From NCBI RefSeq assembly GCF_905171765.1, contig NC_053390.1:136416820-136480819 (forward strand): a stretch of DNA of 64,000 nt. Reading direction: 5' to 3'. Positions 57,019 to 64,000 of the stretch are shown piece by piece. Made by a program: the position numbers and the translations under genes. Source of the stretch: Bufo bufo (Eukaryota; Chordata; Amphibia; Anura; Bufonidae). The notes below the pieces were generated by a model. That model did not search any database. It worked only from the letters and a program-made list of their open reading frames with translations, and had not been told where the DNA came from. The stretch's first letter is position 1; each line of letters begins with the position of its first letter.

Positions 57019-58111
57019 GGCCTCTTTCACACTTGCGTTGTCCGGATCCGGCGTGTACTCCACTTGCCGGAATTACACGCCGGATCCGGAAAAACGCAAG
57101 TGTACTGAAAGCATTTGAAGACGGAACCGTCTTCCAAATGCGTTCAGTGTTACTATGGCACCCAGGACGCTATTAAAGTCCTGGTTGCCATAGTAGGAGC
57201 GGGGAGCGGGGGAGCGGTATACTTACAGTCCGTGCGGCTCCCGGGGCGCTCCAGAATGACGTCAGAGCGCCCCATGCGCATGGATGACGTGATCTATGTG
57301 ATCACATGATCCATGCGCTTGGGGCGCCCTGACGTCACTCTGGAGCGCCCGGGGAGCCGCACGGAAGGTAATCCATGCGTGTACTCCACTTGCCGGAATT
57401 ACACGCCGGATCCGGAAAAACGCAAGTGTACTGAAAGCATTTGAAGACGGAACCGTCTTCCAAATGCGTTCAGTGTTACTATGGCACCCAGGACGCTATT
57501 AAAGTCCTGGTTGCCATAGTAGGAGCGGGGAGCGGGGGAGCGGTATACTTACAGTCCGTGCGGCTCCCGGGGCGCTCCAGAATGACGTCAGAGCGCCCCA
57601 TGCGCATGGATGACGTGATCCATGTGATCACATGATCCATGCGCTTGGGGCGCCCTGACGTCACTCTGGAGCGCCCGGGGAGCCGCACGGAAGGTAAGTA
57701 CACTGCTCCCCGCTCCCCGCTACACTTTACCATGGCTGCCAGGACTTTAGCGTCCCGGCAGCCATGGTAACCACTCTGAAAAAGCTAAATGTCGGCTCCG
57801 GCAATGCGCCGAAACGACGTTTAGCTTAAGGCCGGATCCGGATCAATGCCTTTCAATGGGCATTAATTCCGGATCCGGCCTTGCGGCAAGTGTTCCGGAT
57901 TTTTGGCCGGAGCAAAAAGCGCAGCATGCTGCTGTATTTTCTCCGGCCAAAAAACGTTCCGTTCCGGAACTGAAGACATCCTGATGCATCCTGAACGGAT
58001 TTCTCTCCATTCAGAATGCATTAGGATAATCCTGATCAGGATTCTTCCGGCATAGAGCCCCGACGACGGAACTCTATGCCGGAAGACAAGAACGCAAGTG
58101 TGAAAGAGCCC
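57019..58111. mobile_element. large fold-back MITE (1.1 kb) with internal duplication
   Basis: Ends GGCCTCTTTCACACTTGCG and CGCAAGTGTGAAAGAGCCC, with TTA at 57016-57018 and 58112-58114. A segment of 326 bp is present twice in tandem (about 57051-57376 and 57377-57702), nearly identical. Each copy has a palindrome with TGACGTCA-type words around GTGATCACATG. The two identical 64-codon frames are a consequence. Confidence 0.88.
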
Positions 58112-58864
58112 TTATACAGAGAAATGAACGCCGTAAAATTTATAACTTAAAAACGCAGTGGCAGTATTGCTGTTTTCCAATCTCCCTCCCAGAAAGAATT
58201 AATAAAAGTTAATCAGAAAGTTATGTGTACCCCAAAATGGCGCCATTAAAAACGATATTTTGTCCTGCAAAAAACAAGCCCTCATAAACCTTTATAGACG
58301 GAAAAATAAAAAAAGATATAACTCTTGGAACGCTATGATAAAAAAAAGGAAGAAAAACGCTTGGTTAGTAAGGCCCAAAAGAGGCTGGTCACTAAAAGGT
58401 TAACAACAAAAAAATAACGAGTCCAAACAAGAAAAATGTATGACTTTGAGAATATGGCGACACAAAAATAATTATTTTTTTCAAGTTTATTGGTGGGCTA
58501 AAGTGGAAAAACAATAAAAAATTAATAATTTGTTATCATCATAATTATACTGACCCATGCTATAATTTTTTTTGCAGAATTGCTATTTTTGCTATTTTTT
58601 TACCATCCGTCAAAAAGAGTTAATAAATGTTAATATGTATACCAAAATTTAAAATAAAAAAATAAAAAAATCTTGATACAACTATGTCAACAGGAAAAAA
58701 AATTCGGGCTCTTAGAGGGCAGGGATGAAAAAATGAAAGAAAAAAAGCCACATCATAAAGTAGAAAATTGTAAGAGGGTAATAGAGGACTGAGCTCTCTC
58801 TGCATGTAAGAAGAAATTCCAGCATACTCATGTCCGGTTCTAACAATAAAGGACAATTCTTCAG

Positions 58865-59109
58865 TTTTTCAGGTGACCTCTATCTCTGTAGATGAGCCTG
58901 ACTTCAATACAGTTCCTGTGAATCTGACAGTAATTCGGAATGCTGGCACTCTTGGCAATGTTGTAGTTCAATGGGTCGCTACCGTCAATGGAAAGGTCGC
59001 CGCAGATGACCTCCGAGTGGCATCTGGTAATATTAGCTTTGCTGCTGGGCAAACTGTTCGGACCTTGTTATTAGAAGTCATGCCAGATAACGTTCCTGAA
59101 ATTGAAGAG
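58865..59109 (+). CDS. adgrv1: adgrv1 exon T: Calx-beta start to middle
   Basis: Acceptor TTCTTCAG|TT in phase 1, chosen so that the preceding TTTG joins to FQVTSIS. A second AG 8 bp further in (58871-58872) would break the frame. Donor GAAGAG|gtgagc in phase 0. It encodes DEPDFNTVPVNLTVIRNAG, GNVVVQWVATVNG, LRVASGNISFAAGQ and PDNVPEIEE. Confidence 0.94.
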
Positions 59110-59416
59110 GTGAGCAAATATATATGTGCATCAAGGAGATATCTCTTTAGCTTTTGAATTGACCCACACAGGAAAAAAAAATTTGATGGTTAATTTAAAA
59201 GAGGAAATATATACATTGTGTTATGCCTGAGGAAGGGCTTGAGAGGGAGTTGCATGGCAAAGATATTCACAGAACATGCAGCTCCCCCCTCATATCCAGC
59301 ACTAGACTTAGTACAATGTTCAGTTTTGCCCGGAGTTGCATTACCCTCTCACCTTGCTATAATAGTTGTAAACATATTAGTACATTATTTTTCTCATTTA
59401 TACATAAAACTGACTA

Positions 59417-60063
59417 CAGTGATCCCTCAAGATACAATGGCCTCAGGATACAATATTTTCAGCCTATAATGGTCTTTTCTGACCCATCGTAAGTTGAAAA
59501 TAGATTCAACATGCAATGTCTCAGACTCAGATCCAACCAATCAAGTCCATTTGTCTGGTAAAATAGCTGGATTATTTGCTAGTTAGCAGCTATTCCTAAC
59601 TGTTAGGGTCCATTCACACGTCCGTAGTGTGTTTTGCGGATCCGCGGATCTGCAAAACACGGACACCGGCAATGTGCGTTCCGCATTTTGCGGACCGCAC
59701 ATTGCCGGCACTAATAGAATATGCCTATTCTTGTCCGTAATTGCGGACAAGAATAGAACATGTTCTATTTTTTTGGGGAACGGAAATGCGGACCCATAGA
59801 AATGCGGCCCCATAGAAATGAATGGGTCCGCAATTCCGTTCCACATTTTGCGGAATGAAATTGCGGACGTGTGAATGGGGCCTTATATGTAAGGACTTGT
59901 TTTATCCGTCTTAGTTATCTGCTTATTTTTCTTAAATCTTAATTTTTTCTTATCTTGGATGACATTTTGGGGCATTGGAACCGATTACTCAACTTACAAT
60001 ATTTTAAACATACAATGGTTGTCCTGGAAGCAATTAATATTGTAACTTGAGGGACATACATTG
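59417..60063. mobile_element. TA-flanked fold-back element with nested MITE
   Basis: Left CAGTGATCCCTCAAGATACA and right TTGTAACTTGAGGGACATAC are inverted and flanked by TA, as in Tc1/mariner derivatives. Inner TACAATGG words face each other. Interrupted at 59606-59882. Confidence 0.7.
59606..59882. mobile_element. fold-back MITE, PIF/Harbinger-like
   Basis: Ends GGGTCCATTCACACGTCCG and CGGACGTGTGAATGGGGCC, with TTA at 59603-59605 and 59883-59885. The centre is TTGTCCGTAATTGCGGACAA. Confidence 0.87.
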
Positions 60064-60130
60064 TATATGTATAAATTATTTACTATAGAAGAAATAAAGG
60101 ATATGACAAATGACATTGTTTTCCTACTAG

Positions 60131-60312
60131 GTTATTCTAATACAGCTCACAGGGGCCTCAAATGGAGGAATCATTGGACAGGAAGGAGTGGCTAAAATCG
60201 TTATTTCACCCAATGACAATCCCTACGGAACCATTTCATTTGACAAGACAGTGTACAAGATTCAGGAACCATTGGAGAAAAGTTATTTTGCAAATATTAC
60301 CATCAGGAGGAG
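60131..60312 (+). CDS. adgrv1: adgrv1 exon U: Calx-beta junction
   Basis: Acceptor CTACTAG|GTT in phase 0, donor AGGAG|gtttgt in phase 2. It encodes VILIQLTGASNGGIIGQEGV, ISPNDNPYGTISF and KIQEPLEKSYFANITIRR. The turn reads NDNPYG. Confidence 0.95.
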
Positions 60313-60386
60313 GTTTGTTCAGCTTTTCTACTAATAGTAATCCTAAAAGGATACTTCATTCAGAAAAAGCATATATTTTTTTTACT

Positions 60387-60720
60387 TAAAGGCTATGGAC
60401 ACCTTTGTGCACAAAAAAATCAATAACCCCATTTCTTACCATAATGCAGCACATAATACAATTGCACTTGTCAGTTTACTGGTATCAGCTCTGCTTCACA
60501 TGCACTCAGAAATGCTCTGATATGAGTTTTTCTCAGTGCTGTCATCTCCTGTGAGAATCTGTGGGCGTTCCTGTGGATTTCACATGCACCAGCCCAGGCT
60601 CTTTTGCCCCGCCCCCATATCCTGTTACATAGCACAGCTAGCAGCCACTTACATATAGGCTGCTGGAACTTGTAAGATTTCATTCCAATCCACAACATGG
60701 TGAGTCTTACAGTATGCTAC
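60387..60720. repeat. interspersed repeat, AAAGGCTATGGACACC type
   Basis: Begins AAAGGCTATGGACACCTTTG. The right end is not resolved, and the family is unknown. Confidence 0.4.
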
Positions 60721-60985
60721 AACCTGTAATCAGCAGATCTATTTCTCACTTTCCATTCTGTAGGAAGTCCATTATTTGTAGACACAATAGATATTTCTGC
60801 TGATAATGTTAGTGCAGCGATCTACAGTCAGAACCATAGCGTTATAAGCCTGATATAAATCTCATTACTGACAGCTCTCACAACATGCACTCTCTTCTGA
60901 ATACAGTATCGTGTGCAGTCCACACAGTGAGCGGTCACTTTTCCCACACAGATTAGTACAGTGTGACAACACATAGAAGTACACA

Positions 60986-61159
60986 GTCTGGGAGATTTAT
61001 AAAAACTGGTGTAAAGTAGAACTGGCTTAGTTGCCCATAGCAACCAATCAGATTCCACCTTTCATTTTCCAATGAAGCTGTGAAAAATGAAAGGTGGAAT
61101 CCGATTGATTGCTATGGGCAACTAGGCCAGTTCTACTTTACACCAGTTTGATAAATGAC
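60986..61159. mobile_element. fold-back MITE (ATTTATAAAAACTGGTG ends)
   Basis: GGTGTAAAGTAGAACTGGCT and AGCCAGTT-type arms, with GTTGCCCATAGCAACCAATC facing GATTGCTATGGGCAAC. Same family as 11205-11367. Confidence 0.85.
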
Positions 61160-61174
61160 ATATATATATATGTC

Positions 61175-61800
61175 TGCACTCTCAAACACTTTATTCACCC
61201 CTGTGGTCGCAATGTTTTCAGCTCATTCACAGAGTCTCTTTTCAAGCTATGATCTAAAACATTGCGACTAGCGTTGAGTGAACTTGTGTTTCAAATTCGG
61301 CGTACAAGGTTCAGGTTATCTAAGAATTCCGTTATGGATTCTGCTACCACGGACCATAAAGGTCCATTCACACGTCCGCAACTGTTTTGCGGTCCGCAAA
61401 TTGAGTATCCGCAAAACACGGACCGCACATGGCCGGCACTATGATAGAAATGCCTATTCTTGTCTGTGGCTGCGGACAAAAATAGGACATGCTCTATTTT
61501 TTTTGCGGGGCTGCGGAACGGAAGTGCGGTTACGGACAGCACATGGTGGTGCTGTCTGCATCTTTTGCGGCCCCATTGAAAACCAATGGGTCCGCACCCC
61601 TTCTGCAAAATTGCGGAACGGATGCGGTCCCATTATGCGAACGTGTGAATGGGCTCTTAGTTATGGTCCGTGGTAGCAGAATCCATAATGAAATTCTTAC
61701 ATAACCCGAACCTGAACCTTGTATGCCAAACTTGAAACACAAGTTCGCTCATCCCTAATTGTGACCACAGGGGTGAATAAAGTGTTTTTCTTTTCACTAA
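61175..61800 (-). repeat. outer inverted element with hammerhead-like hinge
   Basis: CACTTTATTCACCCCTGTGG at about 61187 reappears inverted at about 61763-61785, closing a stem around CTTGAAAAGA, GACTC-GAGC and GAAAAC (minus strand, 61215-61262). The hAT MITE at 61269-61757 splits the right arm. Confidence 0.55.
61269..61757. mobile_element. hAT-type MITE with nested PIF-like MITE
   Basis: Ends TAGCGTTGAGTGAACTTG and CAAGTTCGCTCATCCCTA match the autonomous hAT at 13135-24897. The 8-bp flanks ATTGCGAC (61261-61268) and ATTGTGAC (61758-61765) agree at 7 of 8. Its arms, for example GGATTCTGCTACCACGGACC, are inverted; the centre (about 61360-61656) is a PIF-like MITE of the GGTCCATTCACACGTCCG type. 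Confidence 0.85.
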
Positions 61801-61989
61801 TTTTTTGTGAGAGTGTTGCTATTTTTTAAAATTCTTATATTTTCCTGAATTTGTTGCCGGATCCATTGGCCTGCACCTCCATATTGATATTTGGCCTGAT
61901 GTGCTGCAGTTGTTATATATATATTAGGGTTATTCCTGCAGTAAAGAAATCTTTTGATAGAGGTACTTGTGTATTTTTGCATTTACACA

Positions 61990-63080
61990 ATAAATATATA
62001 TAAAAAAAATCATGTTTTTGTGTTTCCATTTTCTGAAAGCTATAAATATATAATTCTTTTTTGGGCGATTGTCTTGTTTGATTGGTACCATTTTCGGGCA
62101 CATATGACTTTTTGATCACTTGGTATTACACTTTTTGTGTTGTAAGGTGATAAAAAATTGCTTTTTGGCACGGTTTTTTATTTCATATATTTTTTTACAG
62201 CATTCACCAGACGGGTTAGCTCATGTGATACTTTTATAGAGCAGGTCGTTATTGACGATAACTAATATGTATGTTTTTTTATATATTTTGGTTTTACACA
62301 ATAAGAGCATTTTTTAAACAAAAAAATCATATTTCAGTGTCTCCATTTTCTGACAGCCATATCTTTTTTTTTTTGGGCGATTGTCTTAGGTAGGGGCTCA
62401 TTTTTTGCAGGATGAGATGACGGTTTGATTGGTACTATTTTGGGGTACATATGACTCTTTTGATCACTTTTTATACCATTTTGTGGGAAGTGTGGTATGC
62501 AAAATTGCAATTCCATCATAGTTTTTCTATTTTTTTATTTTTTTTATGGCGTTCACCGTGTGGTAAAAGTATGTGATCCTTTTATTGATCAGATCGTTAC
62601 GGATGTGGAGATACCAAATATGTTTAGTGTTTTTCATTTTTTATCAATTATATGTGTGGATATAGGAAGCATTTTTTTTCTTTGTTTTTTTTTTTGTTTT
62701 TTTTACACTTTTTTTGACTCAGACCCACTTGGTTCTTGAAGATCCAGTGGGTCTGATGCCTCTAAAATACACTGCAGTACACTGTATATTGTACTGCAGT
62801 GTATTGTCACTCACAGTGATCAGGCTGATCAGGCTGATCACGCTTCCACAGCAGAGCAGCAGCCAGATGGTTTTCCCCTCCATGCAGCAGTCCCTAAGGA
62901 CCGCGACATGGAAGGGGTTAAACGGCCATTTCAAGCAGTGTCAGGGGGGTGACGACTTGTATGGAGGTGAGGACGGACATCCTACACGGCGGGAGAAGGG
63001 GTGGGGAGAGGGATGGCCACTGGTTAGCCACTTCCATACAGCGGTCCCTAAGGACCATGACATGTAAGGGATTATGTCTG
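61990..63080 (-). repeat. AAAATGGTACCAAT-type repeat, inverted
   Basis: Minus-strand words matching the 45474 and 55840 repeats: GGTACCATTTTCGGG, GGTACTATTTTGGGG, GATTGTCTTAGGTAGGGGCT. The right part carries CACTTGGTTCTTGAAGATCC and GACCCACTTG palindromes and a GGTCCTTAGGGACCG-type word near 62890 and 63045. Confidence 0.6.
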
Positions 63081-63439
63081 CTGTTTGAAGCAGACTATCA
63101 GCTGTATGTTACAGAAGAGCAAAGATACTCCTCTTAACAATTTTGAGAAGTATTTTTAGCCGAGGAGGAGTACAAATTTTGCAGTAATTTACATATATAA
63201 TGCATAGGCTACATAGCATTATGAGGCTGATATTTCTGCAGGGAAACCATTGCTAGTCTCCCATGCAGAAATAAATGTAGACAATTTTACATTTATCCAA
63301 CATCATACACTAAGCGTGCAGTGCACACGTGCCGTCTCCCGTCGCTCTTCCTGTCTGCTGCTGCTGTCTCTGGCAAAGCAGCGGTGAACAGGAAGAGAAA
63401 AGAGAGGCGGCACATGCGCACTGCACGCCGTCTCCTCTT

Positions 63440-63497
63440 ACAGCTGATCGGCGGGGGTGCAGGTCATCAATATTAAAAGCCCGGACAACCCCCTTAA
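63440..63497. repeat. fragment of GGTCATCAATATC repeat
   Basis: CAGCTGATCGGCGGGGGTG, then AGGTCATCAATATTAAAAGC and CCGGACAACCCCCTTA. Confidence 0.6.
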
Positions 63498-63802
63498 GTG
63501 GAATTGTAATTACACAGTAATTCCACAATTAATTTTGGGGTTTTGGGGTTTTTGTCATTCACTATGTGTTATAAATGACATGATAACTTTTTTCTACCAA
63601 AATGGTAGTTTTTTTAATCATATTTTACTTTTACACAAAGAAAACACCATGTTAATGAGAATCATTTATGTCTGTATGTAGTATGTATTCAAAGGCTTAA
63701 AACATTTTATAGTTCCATTAACAGAGTTGTGTCAGGGCTTATTTTTTGCAGAGGTCATATATACAGATATTTACAGATATTTTGTGTGTTTTTTTTCCTC
63801 AG
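63498..63802. other. intron, nothing recognised
   Basis: Ends with the strong pyrimidine tract and acceptor of the last exon. Confidence 0.6.
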
Positions 63803-64000
63803 TGGGGGGCGATTTGGCCACTTACAGTTACTATACAGTACTAATGAGTTGGATGTGGTTGGTCTTGCAGTTGAAGAAGGACAGGACATGTTGGCTTATT
63901 ATGAATCTCCATTCCCAGCAGTCCCATTGGTGTCTTCAAGAATTGCTGTGAATGTTTCCTTAGCCAGAGACCCTCTTCAGGCCTGTGCCATCGCATGTCT
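63803..64000 (+). CDS. adgrv1: adgrv1 exon V, continues past the window
   Basis: Acceptor TTTCCTCAG|T in phase 2, completing AG+T (Ser) from the previous exon. It encodes GGRFGHLQLLYSTNELDVVG, EEGQDMLAYYESPFPAVPLV and ends DPLQACAIACL. It is the start of a Calx-beta domain with a cysteine-containing insert after the YYESP loop. The frame is open to the window edge. Confidence 0.95.

Larger units (their letters stand above)
55840..58400. repeat. AAAATGGTACCAAT-type repeat with two nested MITEs
   Basis: The outer piece carries CCCAAAATGGTACCAATGAA near 55921 and CCCCAAAATGGCGCCATT near 58230. It is interrupted at 55951-56307 and 57019-58111. A TTAGTGACCACCC / GGTCACTAA pair lies near 56305-56345 and GGTCACTAAAAGG near 58388. 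Confidence 0.6.
1..64000 (+). other. adgrv1: adgrv1 gene, internal segment (22 coding exons visible)
   Basis: The gene encodes adhesion G-protein-coupled receptor V1, an extremely large surface protein (about 6,300 residues in mammals) forming ankle links between hair-cell stereocilia and links at the photoreceptor periciliary membrane; loss causes Usher syndrome type 2C in people (established knowledge). The exons listed below join without a frame break and give alternating Calx-beta motifs (NDDP-G-F, then E-G, R-G-G, F-G-E, DD-PE-E-F, TGG) and one LamG/pentraxin domain. I matched them to the mammalian protein from memory, roughly its residues 850-2,500. No promoter, first exon, transmembrane exon or polyadenylation site lies in the window. 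Confidence 0.96.

Noticed and set aside
57115..57635. Two nearly identical 64-codon frames
   Set aside because: They come from the tandem duplication inside a MITE and have no gene context.

Overview
The window is a piece of a vertebrate nuclear genome, most likely a frog. It carries the middle of one very large plus-strand gene, adgrv1 (GPR98/VLGR1/MASS1), the giant adhesion GPCR of inner-ear stereocilia and photoreceptors. Twenty-two coding exons can be read from position 2270 to the right edge. Every exon boundary I assign keeps the reading frame (phases 0, 1 and 2 all match across the introns). The joined protein, about 1,690 residues, runs collinear with the vertebrate protein as I remember it. 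It lies wholly in the ectodomain: about eleven Calx-beta repeats plus one laminin-G/pentraxin-like domain. The seven-transmembrane and GAIN parts lie downstream. The first exons lie upstream.

Layout: exons at 2270-12323 (five), then a 15.2-kb intron (12324-27503) that is mostly one 11.8-kb hAT transposon. Exons at 27504-30355 (three) follow, then the LamG exons (35035-35778 and 39791-40164). A dense cluster lies at 40252-44941, then exons at 48756-49943, 52605-52820, 54836-55051, 58865-59109 and 60131-60312, and a last exon at 63803 that runs off the end. Coding sequence is only about 8 percent of the window.

The introns are packed with DNA transposons and their short derivatives: a hAT element with perfect 8-bp target duplications and a broken transposase, two Tc1/mariner elements, more than a dozen fold-back elements flanked by TTA/TAA (PIF/Harbinger style), fold-backs sharing the ends AAAGGGG/CCCCTTT, tRNA-related SINEs, micro- and minisatellites, and several nested insertions. 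A 2.65-kb inverted-repeat element inside the hAT has a 13-bp target duplication. Both its arms, and four other loci, carry a hammerhead-ribozyme-like hairpin (CTGANGA, stem, GAAA), which suggests Penelope-like or retrozyme-like retroelements.

No bacterial-type genes, operons, CRISPR arrays or tRNA/rRNA genes were seen. The frog assignment rests on the adgrv1 sequence, the intron size and the repeat types. It is an inference.
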